60,894 bases of DNA from CAZNKU01 sp964573775. Its GTDB lineage: Bacteria; Bacillota; Clostridia; Monoglobales; Firm-18. The notes under the pieces are model-generated. The model saw only the letters and a program-made list of their open reading frames with translations, searched no databases and was not told where the DNA came from. The DNA is taken from the NCBI GenBank assembly GCA_964573775.1, contig CAZNKU010000004.1:1-60894 (forward strand), in the 5' to 3' direction. The translations under genes and the position numbers were made by a program. Positions 17,113 through 25,540 of this stretch are shown piece after piece (the first letter of the stretch is position 1; every line of letters begins with the position of its first letter).

Positions 17113-17212
17113 TGTATCACCGCCAATCAGTTATTTCTACAAATTCAAACATTCTTTATATGGTTCATATCAAGTTAGTAACAAAAAAATAATATAGTAC
17201 ACAACATATTGC

Positions 17213-18130
17213 TCAGAACTTCTTTTTCTGATAGTTTATTGTAATGATACCAATACATATAAGCACAAGGGCAACTAAAACATTTAAAAATGGAACTGCG
17301 CTTGCTTCTGTCAGTAAAAATTTGGATAGTATAACACCAAATACCGGAGTCATAAAACTATATATCGAAACTTTTGATACCTGATTATTCTTAAGAAGCA
17401 TTCCCCACAAAGCATACGCAACAGCAGAAAGAAATGCAAGATATATTAATATGATTATGCCTTTTAGACTTTCAAAACTAATTGTTCCACCAAAGCTAAG
17501 CCCTATAGTAACCATAACAAGTCCACCAACAAAAAACTGATAACCGCTTAGAACCACCGGACTTTCGTACTTAGAATAAATTTTCATAAACACCGAAGAA
17601 AATGCAAGACATATCGCCGAAAATATGACGAAAGCATCTCCAAAGAAGTTGAAATTGAGTTTTAGTCCGTTTAAATTCACCAGAACAACTCCTGCAAAGC
17701 CTATAATACAAGCAAAAATCTTTTTAAGATTAATTTTTTCCTGTTTGAATATGAGGCTTGCAATAAGAATAGAAAAGAAAGCACTTGAACCACTAAGGAT
17801 TGTCCCCTTGACACCGCTGGTATTGGCAAGACCGACATAGAAAAATATATACTGGAGAATAGTCTGGAATATGCTAATAATCCCAACATATTTCATGCTT
17901 TCTTTTTTTGGGTAAAGAAATTTTCTTTCAATAATACTATAAATCAAAACAGTTAAAATTCCAGCAATAGTAAACCTTATTCCCGCAAAAAGTATAATAG
18001 ACGGTGTTCCCTCAACCTTGAGGCACAAATATCCGTTTTTTATAAATGGTGTGGCACTTCCCCACAAGGCTGTGCATATAAGAGCAAATATCATCACAGA
18101 TAACGTATTTGTAAAAAAAGTTTTTTTCAT
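17213..18130 (-). CDS. DMT superfamily (EamA) permease
   Basis: 305 residues with ten predicted membrane helices in two EamA repeats (about residues 10-150 and 160-300). Early motif TALWGSATPFIKNGY and SGVKGTILSGSSAFFSILIA fit the family. Substrate unknown; members export amino acids or metabolites. It stands alone, 100 bases ahead of the ECF S component gene. Confidence 0.88.
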   Translation of the reverse strand: MKKTFFTNTLSVMIFALICTALWGSATPFIKNGYLCLKVEGTPSIILFAGIRFTIAGILTVLIYSIIERKFLYPKKESMKYVGIISIFQTILQYIFFYVGLANTSGVKGTILSGSSAFFSILIASLIFKQEKINLKKIFACIIGFAGVVLVNLNGLKLNFNFFGDAFVIFSAICLAFSSVFMKIYSKYESPVVLSGYQFFVGGLVMVTIGLSFGGTISFESLKGIIILIYLAFLSAVAYALWGMLLKNNQVSKVSIYSFMTPVFGVILSKFLLTEASAVPFLNVLVALVLICIGIITINYQKKKF

Positions 18131-18169
18131 TATAGACTCCTTTTCAATATAAATTACTTTTACACTATA

Positions 18170-18246
18170 AAAAAGATGTACAATTAACCCCGTCTTTTTG
18201 GATATGAGGTGGTAAAGACGGTTTAAAAGCTAAACTTTTTTACATC
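18170..18246 (-). terminator. possible composite terminator after the YitT gene
   Basis: Outer arms GATGTA (18175-18180) and TACATC (18241-18246), inner arms CCGTCTTT and AAAGACGG. On the minus strand the structure is followed by six T residues. It lies 4 bases after the YitT stop codon. The large interior makes it less certain than the other terminators here. Confidence 0.45.
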
Positions 18247-18250
18247 CCGT

Positions 18251-19093
18251 TTATATGCTTCTGAAACCTCGTCCTATTATTTCACTGCTTGTAGTAATAA
18301 TTGTAAAAGCATGTGGGTCAATATCACGTATTTTACGCTGAAGTGTTATTGCTTCGATTCGCTTACAAACTGTATGCAACATAAATCTTTCTTCCCCTGT
18401 AAATTCTCCTGTAGCAACATTGACGGTTACACCGTGATGAAGTGTTTGAATAATAAACTTTGATATTTCATCACGTTTTGATGTAATAACTATAAAGTAT
18501 TTACAGCTGTTAAGGTTGTCAATTACGCCATCAACAATAAAGGCTTTTGCAAACAAACCAAGTAATGAGAACAATCCTGTTTTGATATCAAATACAAAAA
18601 ATGCACTTGTTGCAATTATAAAGTCTGTACAAAGTAAAGCCTTACCAACATCAAGACTTGAATATTTTTTAAGAATAAGCGCAACAATGTCCGTCCCCCC
18701 CGATGATGCCTGACAATAAAAGATAATAGCAGAACCTATTGCAGTCAGCATCATTGCATATACAAGTTCCAAAAACGGTTGGTCCGAAAGTGGTGAATCT
18801 AGCGGAATAAAAACTTCAAACAAATATGTAAGTGCAGAATACATCATACTGCAATACACTGTTTTTATACCAGTATCCTTTCCAAGAATAATAAATCCTA
18901 AAACAAGTAATGCGATATTCAAAATCCATATCCATGCACCCGGACTTATAGGTGTAAACTGTGCAAGAATTGTACCTATGCCTGTAACACCACCCGTCGA
19001 AAAACCATTAGGTATTTTAAAGAAATATATACCCAATGCCATAAGAACAATACCTATATTCATTAATAAAAAACTTTTTATTTTTTTACTCAT
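18251..19093 (-). CDS. YitT family membrane protein (DUF161 plus DUF2179)
   Basis: About 280 residues: five to six membrane helices (residues 5-195) with FFKIPNGFSTGGVTGIG and QASSGGTDIVALILKKYSS, then the soluble DUF2179 domain (about 205-280) ending DPHAFTIITTSSEIIGRGF. Function of the family is not established. ATG at 19093 has AGGGGTG upstream; the more distal ATG has none. Confidence 0.87.
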   Translation of the reverse strand: MSKKIKSFLLMNIGIVLMALGIYFFKIPNGFSTGGVTGIGTILAQFTPISPGAWIWILNIALLVLGFIILGKDTGIKTVYCSMMYSALTYLFEVFIPLDSPLSDQPFLELVYAMMLTAIGSAIIFYCQASSGGTDIVALILKKYSSLDVGKALLCTDFIIATSAFFVFDIKTGLFSLLGLFAKAFIVDGVIDNLNSCKYFIVITSKRDEISKFIIQTLHHGVTVNVATGEFTGEERFMLHTVCKRIEAITLQRKIRDIDPHAFTIITTSSEIIGRGFRSI

Positions 19094-19159
19094 AAAAACA
19101 CCCCTAATATTCAACAACAGTTTGAATTATAGCACAAAGATTTTACTTTGTAAATATAA

Positions 19160-19189
19160 AAAAACAAGATTCTTTTAAATCTTGTTTTT
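19160..19189 (-). terminator. terminator of the kinase-phosphatase-vWA operon
   Basis: 12-bp stem AAAAACAAGATT / AATCTTGTTTTT with a 6-base loop, followed on the minus strand by T residues. It lies 5 bases after the kinase stop codon. Confidence 0.78.
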
Positions 19190-19194
19190 AATAA

Positions 19195-20265
19195 TTATAA
19201 GTCACCGCCTGAAGCAAACCAATCATTATTGGCTACAACACCAGGTGTCGGAGCAACATTTGCAGGACTGGACACAGGTGCAGAAATTTCAGCACCAGCT
19301 ACTGACTTTTCATTCTGTTTCATATTAATTATAAGTCGTAAACCACCGGCTGCCACAGGAACATGATCAGGATTATTGACAGGAGGCACAGTAATTTCTG
19401 TATCACCTGAGAGCTTCTTTATTTCCTTTAAAACTTCGTCTGCAGACGGTCTTTTGTCAGGATCTGCATTTATCATTTTTAAAATCATTTCGCTTATTTC
19501 TGTTGGCATCGATGCTGAATCAATGGAAATTCCACCACCATCTAAAACTGCCTCAAAAGGATATTCATATTCATTTCTATCAAAATTCGGCAAATGTCCT
19601 GAAAAATATTCATGCAAAACAAGCCCGAGTGAATATATATCTGCCTTTTCACCAATTTTAACATCATCACCTCTGATGGCAAGAAAGGTTTCCGGAGCAA
19701 GATATGTAAGGTCACCACCAAGTTCTACATCATCACGGATTTCATTTTGTGAAAATCCTGCATCAAAGTCTATTATCTTACCAACATATCTTCCTGACAT
19801 TGTCTTTTTAACAAGAATGTTGGAAGGCTTCACATCAAAATGAACTATACCCCATCTGTGAAGGCAACAAAAAGCATACACAATAGATTTTGCCAACAAA
19901 AGCTTATCTTCTTCCGATAAAGAAGCAATCTGTTCCATAGTTACTGATTCACCTGCTACCTTTTCGTTTATAAGATAATATTTGCTTCCACATCTGAAGA
20001 ATTCTTCTATGCGAACAAGATTACCGCAACTTGCATTGTTAATTGCCGAATAAAGGTTTATGTATCTGTTCTCAAAATTTTTACAAAAATTACGTTTACT
20101 GGCAAAAAGTTCATCAGACATTACACCTTTATCAACAGGATATACAGGAGTAATCAATTCCTTTATGAAATATTCCTTTCCACCCTTAACGGCAAATCCC
20201 CATTTTGAAAAACCGCTGTTTTCGTTATTAAGTTCACCTTTTAAAGTATAACCGTTAATATTCAT
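19195..20265 (-). CDS. serine/threonine protein kinase, non-RD type, with Pro/Ala-rich tail
   Basis: 356 residues. The kinase domain covers about 1-290: ATP-binding lysine in YFIKE (about 34), catalytic loop HFDVKPSNILV (about 141-151) and metal-binding IDFDAG (about 165), then LTYLAPET and SLGLVLHEYFSG. The residue before the catalytic Asp is Phe, so the kinase is non-RD, and DFG is DFD. The 65-residue tail has no membrane segment, is rich in Pro/Ala/Val and ends DWFASGGDL. It is the last gene of a four-gene operon with a phosphatase, a vWA protein and a zinc-ribbon protein, so it probably phosphorylates or is controlled by these partners. Confidence 0.88.
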   Translation of the reverse strand: MNINGYTLKGELNNENSGFSKWGFAVKGGKEYFIKELITPVYPVDKGVMSDELFASKRNFCKNFENRYINLYSAINNASCGNLVRIEEFFRCGSKYYLINEKVAGESVTMEQIASLSEEDKLLLAKSIVYAFCCLHRWGIVHFDVKPSNILVKKTMSGRYVGKIIDFDAGFSQNEIRDDVELGGDLTYLAPETFLAIRGDDVKIGEKADIYSLGLVLHEYFSGHLPNFDRNEYEYPFEAVLDGGGISIDSASMPTEISEMILKMINADPDKRPSADEVLKEIKKLSGDTEITVPPVNNPDHVPVAAGGLRLIINMKQNEKSVAGAEISAPVSSPANVAPTPGVVANNDWFASGGDL

Positions 20266-20312
20266 TTATTTATCACCATTTAATATTATTTATGTCAATT
20301 AAAAAGATATAT

Positions 20313-21248
20313 CTAAATGGAATAATATCCATTTTTATACATCTCCCACTTTACAGAAGAATCTTTATCAGAAAAAACAAAAGTGTTATATACATACTTG
20401 TTACGCATATCAAATGCAGCCTGAATATTACGGAAAGAACCGTAACCAAATATTGCAACACTCATCGTATAATCATCACCGGCAAAGTTTCCGATATTTT
20501 CATAAATAGCATTTTTCCATTCAGCAATACTACGTGAGTGCATAAGAAGATTAGTCAACAAATATTCAAACTCCATAGGAGTACCCATATAACCAAAACA
20601 CCCATCCGTTGCCGTAAAAAGAATACAAGGCAAATCTAACACAAATTCCTTTTTATGAATCTTAAAAGGAACGCTTGCACTTATGAAGTTGGTAAGTACA
20701 CCGTCATTCGAAAGATTACTCATAGCATCTTCACCGCTGACATCATCATCACTTAATTGATGTAAGCCTGTTGCATTAAGTGCATAACATCTAGAATCAC
20801 CCGCCCATAAACAAGTTACTCTTATTTTTTTGCCTTCCTCAGCAACTTTGATTATTGCGGCAGTTGTAGGAAATGATTTACCAAGACTGCCTATAAAACG
20901 GCTTTCTTCTTTATCGGCATATGCTTCACAGATATTTAAAGTTTGTTTAATATACCCCATAAGGTTATCTGTATTTTCATCCTCGGAATCAAACCACGCC
21001 TTTACCCCGCCACATACTGCACGGGACGCAACATAAGCACCAGTTTTTCCGGAATAATTGTTGTATCTTTTTGAACCAATACCACCGCATCCGTCAAAAA
21101 CAGAAACAATAGCACTGTTTTTTCTTACACTGTAATAAAAACTGTCTTCACCATTTTCGGGTTTTACTTCTCTTTCTACACAGAAAATTGTATCTAATTT
21201 TTCAAAGCCGTTTTTTGAACTATGTTTGTTATTCTTAATTCTACTCAT
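20313..21248 (-). CDS. PP2C (PPM) family serine/threonine phosphatase
   Basis: 311 residues with PPM motifs: NGEDSFYY (about 35-42), VFDGCGGIGS (metal-binding Asp-Gly, about 51-60), WAGDSRCYAL (about 150), FTATDGCFGY (about 215) and GDDYTMSVAIFG near 265. The metal-binding aspartates are present, so it should be an active cytoplasmic Mn/Mg phosphatase. It lies 14 bases after the vWA gene and 47 bases before the kinase gene, and presumably reverses that kinase. Confidence 0.88.
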   Translation of the reverse strand: MSRIKNNKHSSKNGFEKLDTIFCVEREVKPENGEDSFYYSVRKNSAIVSVFDGCGGIGSKRYNNYSGKTGAYVASRAVCGGVKAWFDSEDENTDNLMGYIKQTLNICEAYADKEESRFIGSLGKSFPTTAAIIKVAEEGKKIRVTCLWAGDSRCYALNATGLHQLSDDDVSGEDAMSNLSNDGVLTNFISASVPFKIHKKEFVLDLPCILFTATDGCFGYMGTPMEFEYLLTNLLMHSRSIAEWKNAIYENIGNFAGDDYTMSVAIFGYGSFRNIQAAFDMRNKYVYNTFVFSDKDSSVKWEMYKNGYYSI

Positions 21249-21262
21249 AACACCATATCTGT

Positions 21263-21952
21263 TTAGCCAATTGTATTAGCTATTACATCTATAATCTGAT
21301 TGTATTCAAGTTCTTTAAGACCGTTACCTGCTTGTGAAGGAAAGTGAAGTACGTTATCCCAGTTTCTTGAAACAATATTCCAATCCGGTGCATCCGGTGC
21401 ATACAAAACAAGACGTTTTGCATTGTTATCCATAAAGCCTGTATACTGACCCGCGCCCCACCATGCTGATAGTTCATTAAGGTCTCTTGACATACCCTTT
21501 GGATAATATTCACTTGAACTGCCAAAGCCAAGTTTGTGTGTTGATTCATCTGTCCACACAACAATAACCTGACGTTTTTTCATGCCTTCTGTATCCCACT
21601 TTGATTTAATAGCATAAGCCAAAGCTTCCAAACCGTCTTCAGGATCATCGCCGCCACCATCTGCTTTAAGACTGCGAACACACTTTTCAAAATCCACTGC
21701 CTGCTCGGGAAGCTTGAAGAAATCGGTAACAAGCATTGCATCTTTACCGTCTGCAAGATAATCACGGAAAGCTACAACACGAACTCTTAGCTGATCAATG
21801 TGTTTACTTTTAACTTCCATTGCTTGAGTAACATCCTGATAAAAGTTAAGTGCATTATTTTTTACGATATCAATAATATTATCCATACTACCGGTACAGT
21901 CAATACAGAATACCATATCTACATTGTAAGTTAATTTGAAATTTGAAGCCAT
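21263..21952 (-). CDS. von Willebrand factor A domain protein
   Basis: About 229 residues, almost all a single vWA domain. The MIDAS metal site begins FCIDCTGSMDN (about 15-25), with the distal motif GGGDDPEDGLEAL (about 105-117) and IVVWTDES (about 139). No signal peptide, so cytoplasmic. vWA proteins paired with kinases and PP2C phosphatases occur in TerY-P and YegL-type modules, where the vWA part is a metal-dependent scaffold or target. ATG at 21952 chosen because GGGGAAGG lies 4-5 bases upstream. It is 33 bases after the zinc-ribbon gene. Confidence 0.88.
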   Translation of the reverse strand: MASNFKLTYNVDMVFCIDCTGSMDNIIDIVKNNALNFYQDVTQAMEVKSKHIDQLRVRVVAFRDYLADGKDAMLVTDFFKLPEQAVDFEKCVRSLKADGGGDDPEDGLEALAYAIKSKWDTEGMKKRQVIVVWTDESTHKLGFGSSSEYYPKGMSRDLNELSAWWGAGQYTGFMDNNAKRLVLYAPDAPDWNIVSRNWDNVLHFPSQAGNGLKELEYNQIIDVIANTIG

Positions 21953-21985
21953 ATTTCCTTCCCCCACATATTTTTAAATTTATTA

Positions 21986-22453
21986 TTAATTAAAAATTGA
22001 TTCGATATTTTCTATAACCTCTGAAAAAATATAACCTGCCGAACCTTTATTTTCTTCAAAATCACTTCGTTTCATTGTATCAACAGCAGAATCAACTGAA
22101 GATTTACCTCCAAATTCACCGCTGTTTTCTGTAGCTTTATTTTTGCTACAGGAAGCACAAATTGTAAATATTAAACAAACAAGTATAATTAAACTGAAAG
22201 ACCATGAAATAATAGAAAGAATTTTAAATTTTCTTTGTGTTTGAATTGCTACGTTGAGCTTTTTTTCAAGATTTTGAACGATTTTTTCATTCACACCATT
22301 ACTTACGGACGTATTAACAACTGTAGTTGGACCTTCATAGCTAAGTATATCTCCGAATCCACCACACATTTCAGTATCCGGCATATTTGCACCGCACCTG
22401 GGACAGGCGGCAGAGTTTTTAGGATTATTACTTCCACATTTCTCACAAATCAT
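21986..22453 (-). CDS. zinc-ribbon, single-pass membrane protein
   Basis: About 155 residues. N-terminal zinc ribbon with CEKC (about 3-6) and CPRC (about 17-20). A variable region is followed by a short coiled segment (about 57-75), one membrane helix (about 79-100, rich in Ile/Leu) and a Ser/charged tail. The topology places the ribbon in the cytoplasm. First gene of the kinase operon, just behind its promoter, so it is a candidate membrane sensor or anchor. ATG at 22453 has AAGGAG 8 bases upstream. No known function. Confidence 0.82.
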   Translation of the reverse strand: MICEKCGSNNPKNSAACPRCGANMPDTEMCGGFGDILSYEGPTTVVNTSVSNGVNEKIVQNLEKKLNVAIQTQRKFKILSIISWSFSLIILVCLIFTICASCSKNKATENSGEFGGKSSVDSAVDTMKRSDFEENKGSAGYIFSEVIENIESIFN

Positions 22454-22470
22454 AATACGCACTCCTTAAA

Positions 22471-22505
22471 AGCGAATCGTCAATTTCAAAAAATGACAAT
22501 TCGCT
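22471..22505 (-). promoter_or_regulatory. leader hairpin or operator of the kinase operon
   Basis: AGCGAATCGTCA (22471-22482) and TGACAATTCGCT (22494-22505) form a 12-position inverted repeat with one G-U and an 11-base loop. It lies between the -10 element and the Shine-Dalgarno of the zinc-ribbon gene. There is no T run, so it is a candidate operator or mRNA structure rather than a terminator. Confidence 0.5.
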
Positions 22506-22516
22506 AACATAGTGAC

Positions 22517-22545
22517 ATTATATAACAAAATATTACAAATGTCAA
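22517..22545 (-). promoter_or_regulatory. sigma-A promoter of the kinase operon
   Basis: Minus strand TTGACA (22540-22545), 17-base spacer, TATAAT (22517-22522): full consensus. It drives the zinc-ribbon, vWA, PP2C and kinase genes, implying vegetative and strong expression unless repressed. Confidence 0.8.
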
Positions 22546-22711
22546 TCAATTACAAATGAAAGAACTTGAAGATATTATCATTTTTACAAGCAGTATCTAA
22601 GTTCATTTTTAAAACCATTTAATGTATAAGCCATTCTATTGGAATAGACTGTTTAGAACACACATTCATACAGCACAGCCATTACACTTACTTTCACATT
22701 CACAAACAAAA

Positions 22712-22742
22712 CACCTCTATGGTTTTATATATCATAGAGGTG
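22712..22742 (-). terminator. terminator of the alarmone synthetase gene
   Basis: CACCTCTATG / CATAGAGGTG, 10-bp stem, 11-base loop, followed on the minus strand by a T-rich run. It lies 40 bases beyond the stop codon. Confidence 0.8.
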
Positions 22743-22782
22743 AAAAACAATATAAAATTGTATCTGAAAATACGATAAATTT

Positions 22783-23442
22783 TTATAATTTTGATATTCT
22801 CTTATTAATATTCTGCATTTTAGTATCTGTTTTGGCAATAATATCTGCACATAATCTTAGTTCATCAAAAATTTCATCTGCATTTGCAATATCTTTTTTA
22901 TAACGCATTTTATGTTCAAGGCTTGCCCAGAAGTCCATTGCAATAGTTCTGAGTTGTACTTCTACCCTCATATACTGCTTTCTGTTAGTGAAAAATACGG
23001 GAACTTCAACTATCATATGATAACTTCGGTAACCGTTTTCTTTTGGATTTTTGATATAATCTTTTATTTCAATAAGCCTTACATCATCTTGGCTTGCAAA
23101 CATATGGGCAACCTCATAAATATCGTCAATAAAGGAACAGATTACACGAATACCTGCAACGTCGTTTACGTTTTCAAGTACAGATTCTATACTTATTGGA
23201 AAATCCTTACGGTATAATTTTTCAATTATACTTTCGGGTGATTTTATACGACTTTTAATCATTTCTATAGGATTTCGGTTATGCATTGTAGAAAGTTCAT
23301 CATTTAAAATTTCAAACTTTGTCTTCACTTCTTTCATAGCACAGTTATACATCATCATAAACTGTCTGAATTTATTAAACTCACCGAATGCTGCTTCTAT
23401 TTTTTCAATTTTTTGCTGTTCTAATTCAAAATGCTCTGCCAT
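22783..23442 (-). CDS. small alarmone synthetase (RelQ/RelP-like GTP pyrophosphokinase)
   Basis: 219 residues with a RelA/SpoT synthetase domain: NPIEMIKSRIKSPESI, VNDVAGIRVICSF, GYRSYHMIVEVPVF and VEVQLRTIAMDFWASLEHKM. No HD hydrolase, TGS or ACT domain, so it is a stand-alone synthetase transferring pyrophosphate from ATP to GTP or GDP in the cytoplasm. N- and C-terminal helices fit the tetramer-forming RelQ/RelP type. Own promoter (23474-23501) and terminator, so monocistronic. Confidence 0.9.
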   Translation of the reverse strand: MAEHFELEQQKIEKIEAAFGEFNKFRQFMMMYNCAMKEVKTKFEILNDELSTMHNRNPIEMIKSRIKSPESIIEKLYRKDFPISIESVLENVNDVAGIRVICSFIDDIYEVAHMFASQDDVRLIEIKDYIKNPKENGYRSYHMIVEVPVFFTNRKQYMRVEVQLRTIAMDFWASLEHKMRYKKDIANADEIFDELRLCADIIAKTDTKMQNINKRISKL

Positions 23443-23473
23443 TTTTGTACCTCGTTTTTAAATATATAATTTA

Positions 23474-23501
23474 ATTATATCATTTTTAATTTTTAAGTCA
23501 A
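23474..23501 (-). promoter_or_regulatory. promoter of the alarmone synthetase gene
   Basis: Minus strand TTGACT (23496-23501), 16-base spacer, TATAAT (23474-23479), about 30 bases before the start codon. Confidence 0.55.
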
Positions 23502-23545
23502 TAACATAATTAAAGATTAATATTTTCTTTACAAAGAATAATGAG

Positions 23546-23582
23546 ATAACAAAAAATCCCACAAGCTCAATTTGTGGGATTT
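23546..23582 (-). terminator. terminator of the SpoIID/peptidoglycan-binding operon
   Basis: AAATCCCACAA / TTGTGGGATTT, 11-bp stem with a 7-base loop (23554-23582), followed on the minus strand by six T residues. The stem overlaps the last codons and stop of the upstream gene. Confidence 0.85.
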
Positions 23583-24097
23583 GTTTTTTTTGCTATACTT
23601 GATGTATACAGATTTGCAATGCTGTTATAGGTAAGAGTGTCTATTACACCTGTAGGTTCTAATCCTGTTAATGTTTGTACAAACAAAACTGCATTAACGG
23701 AATTTTCATCGTGAATACCTGTTATGTCTACATTTGGTGCATTTGGATAAACAAGAAAAATTGCATATAACATTGCCTGAATTACATAAAGTTCCGAGCG
23801 TTCATCGCCCTCATTAATAAGTATTCTTTTGCCGAAAACCGGAAAAGCAATCGGTAATACATATATTCTGTTAAGCTCCATATTGACATCACGTATTTTT
23901 TGCCATGTTATGTTGTCAACCTCGCCGGTAGGTTCTAATCCATAAGCTTTTTGAAAAGATATAACGCTGTCTTTAGTATTTTGAGTAAAGTTTCCGTCCG
24001 GAATAACAGGTAACACATCCTCTACATAATACGAAATATTTCTCAGCATACTTTGCAAGCCTCGCACAGGCTTTGCATCGGTATTTTCCACTATCAT
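23567..24097 (-). CDS. protein with two peptidoglycan-binding-like domains
   Basis: 176 residues. Two PG_binding_1-like repeats: about 10-75, with VISFQKAYGLEPTGEVDNITWQ, and about 95-165, with VNAVLFVQTLTGLEPTGVIDTLTY. No signal peptide and no catalytic domain. It follows the SpoIID-domain gene by 11 bases and shares this repeat type with it. In Clostridia such leaderless proteins occur in sporulating species, which suggests mother-cell or spore-coat action; that is inference. Confidence 0.75.
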   Translation of the reverse strand: MIVENTDAKPVRGLQSMLRNISYYVEDVLPVIPDGNFTQNTKDSVISFQKAYGLEPTGEVDNITWQKIRDVNMELNRIYVLPIAFPVFGKRILINEGDERSELYVIQAMLYAIFLVYPNAPNVDITGIHDENSVNAVLFVQTLTGLEPTGVIDTLTYNSIANLYTSSIAKKTNPTN

Positions 24098-24108
24098 ACA
24101 ATCACCTC

Positions 24109-25530
24109 TTAAAAATCAGAATCACCCTGCCGTAATGTACTGCCGGGAAACTGCATACTTTCTGTTTGCTGTGAAGATATTACATTTTTATACTCATTGG
24201 CTATTGCATTCCATGTTGATTCGTTTACATTTCCAGTACGTATAAGTCCATTTTCACCCTGTATTTGCATAACTGCACTTCGTGTTGCCCTGCCGTACAC
24301 ACCTGTTACACTGACTGGCATAATATTACTATTCACGGTAGCAATAGTATTTATATATTCCTGCAAGGTACGTATACTATCACCTGTTGAACCAATCTGA
24401 AGTACTGTCCCCGGAAACGGTATGGTTTCAATATTTAATTCACGGCTATCGAAAAGTACAATATCATAAGAATTTTTAAGAACACGATACATTAAATCCC
24501 ACGTTTCTGCATCAGTAATACCGGTTACAGGCAAACCGTAAATTGCCTGAAAACTTTCCACTGCCGCAGCAGTATTTGCCCCATATATTCCGTCTCGCGT
24601 AACAGTGGGAATTCGATTATCAAACTGTGCAAGTGTTGCAAGCATATACTGAAGTGCCGCAACCTTTTCACCTCTGTCGCCAATTTCCAATCCGTTAGGA
24701 TATTGAAGGTCTATACCAACAAATGTCTGACCTTCTGAATACAGTTCGGAAAGCCGAAGTAAACCAACATACAGATATACCATTTCATACCATGTTGCTC
24801 TTCCTACTATTCCGTCAGCAGTAAGGTTGAAAATCTCCTGAAACTTTTTAACAGCAGCCTCTGTATTTTCTCCAAATATGGCATCTATAGGTCTTACTTT
24901 TGGTATAGCAGGATAGTCATTTGAAATTCTGTTTAACATCACCTGAATTATCTGCACATACACACCGGAATCACCCCTGCGTATCGGGTAGCCCGGATAA
25001 GATTCATTAATGCCTCGTATAGGAGCATTTGTGACAATTTCAATATCATCTCCGTAGTAATTACGGAGTATCTGTACATAGTCAAGTCCATCCCGTGCAA
25101 GATATTCACTGCCCCATTGAGAAAGCCCCTGACAAGTTACCGTAGTACCGTTGCAATACTTTGCTGCAAGCGGTTCTACACGTCCCATAATACGCAAATA
25201 CGAATCAAATATTTCATCAACAATATCCGATATATTTGAAAAAATATTTCTTCCCTGAGTGTACTTCTGGTCATATGCTGTGTTATTTGTTATGTCAAAA
25301 TTGTAGCCCTGAGAACGGTAAAATTCTGTATAAACTCTGTTTAATGCATAAGATATCTGTGCAAGTATGTTGGCATAAAGTGCATCTTCATCCCAAGTGG
25401 GATATATTTCACTTGAAGCAACGTTTTTTATGTAATCTCTGAATGATACGGTTACATTTTCCGCCACCTGTGACGGTGCCCCTAAATGTACCGTTATTTC
25501 CTCGGGTATGTAAGGTATAACAGTTGGCAT
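24109..25530 (-). CDS. SpoIID/LytB-domain protein with three peptidoglycan-binding repeats
   Basis: 473 residues. The N-terminal part (about 25-165) matches the SpoIID/LytB domain: DYIKNVASSEIYPTWDEDA and GLSQWGSEYLARDGLDYVQ correspond to the family's EMP...W and GMSQWGA...YEQIL segments. Three PG_binding_1 repeats follow (about 180-250, 280-350 and 385-450), each with an AAVxxFQ...GLxxTG pattern. SpoIID is a lytic transglycosylase active in engulfment. There is no signal peptide or membrane helix, unlike classic SpoIID. Whether the catalytic Glu is kept (SSEIYP) needs alignment. Confidence 0.78.
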   Translation of the reverse strand: MPTVIPYIPEEITVHLGAPSQVAENVTVSFRDYIKNVASSEIYPTWDEDALYANILAQISYALNRVYTEFYRSQGYNFDITNNTAYDQKYTQGRNIFSNISDIVDEIFDSYLRIMGRVEPLAAKYCNGTTVTCQGLSQWGSEYLARDGLDYVQILRNYYGDDIEIVTNAPIRGINESYPGYPIRRGDSGVYVQIIQVMLNRISNDYPAIPKVRPIDAIFGENTEAAVKKFQEIFNLTADGIVGRATWYEMVYLYVGLLRLSELYSEGQTFVGIDLQYPNGLEIGDRGEKVAALQYMLATLAQFDNRIPTVTRDGIYGANTAAAVESFQAIYGLPVTGITDAETWDLMYRVLKNSYDIVLFDSRELNIETIPFPGTVLQIGSTGDSIRTLQEYINTIATVNSNIMPVSVTGVYGRATRSAVMQIQGENGLIRTGNVNESTWNAIANEYKNVISSQQTESMQFPGSTLRQGDSDF

Positions 25531-25540
25531 GAAATCACCT

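Larger units (their letters stand above)
22454..22782. other. 329-base control region between the kinase operon and the alarmone synthetase gene
   Basis: Holds the leader hairpin (22471-22505) and promoter (22517-22545) of the kinase operon, and the terminator of the upstream alarmone synthetase gene (22712-22742). The stretch 22546-22702 holds no gene I can support. Confidence 0.7.

Noticed and set aside
17113..17212. preQ1 riboswitch before the ECF S component gene
   Set aside because: No C-rich loop or A-rich tail of the known preQ1 classes could be found.
22666..22716. cysteine-rich mini-frame (CFVCECESKCNGCAV) on the minus strand
   Set aside because: No start codon or ribosome site and it begins inside the terminator of the alarmone synthetase gene; probably chance.
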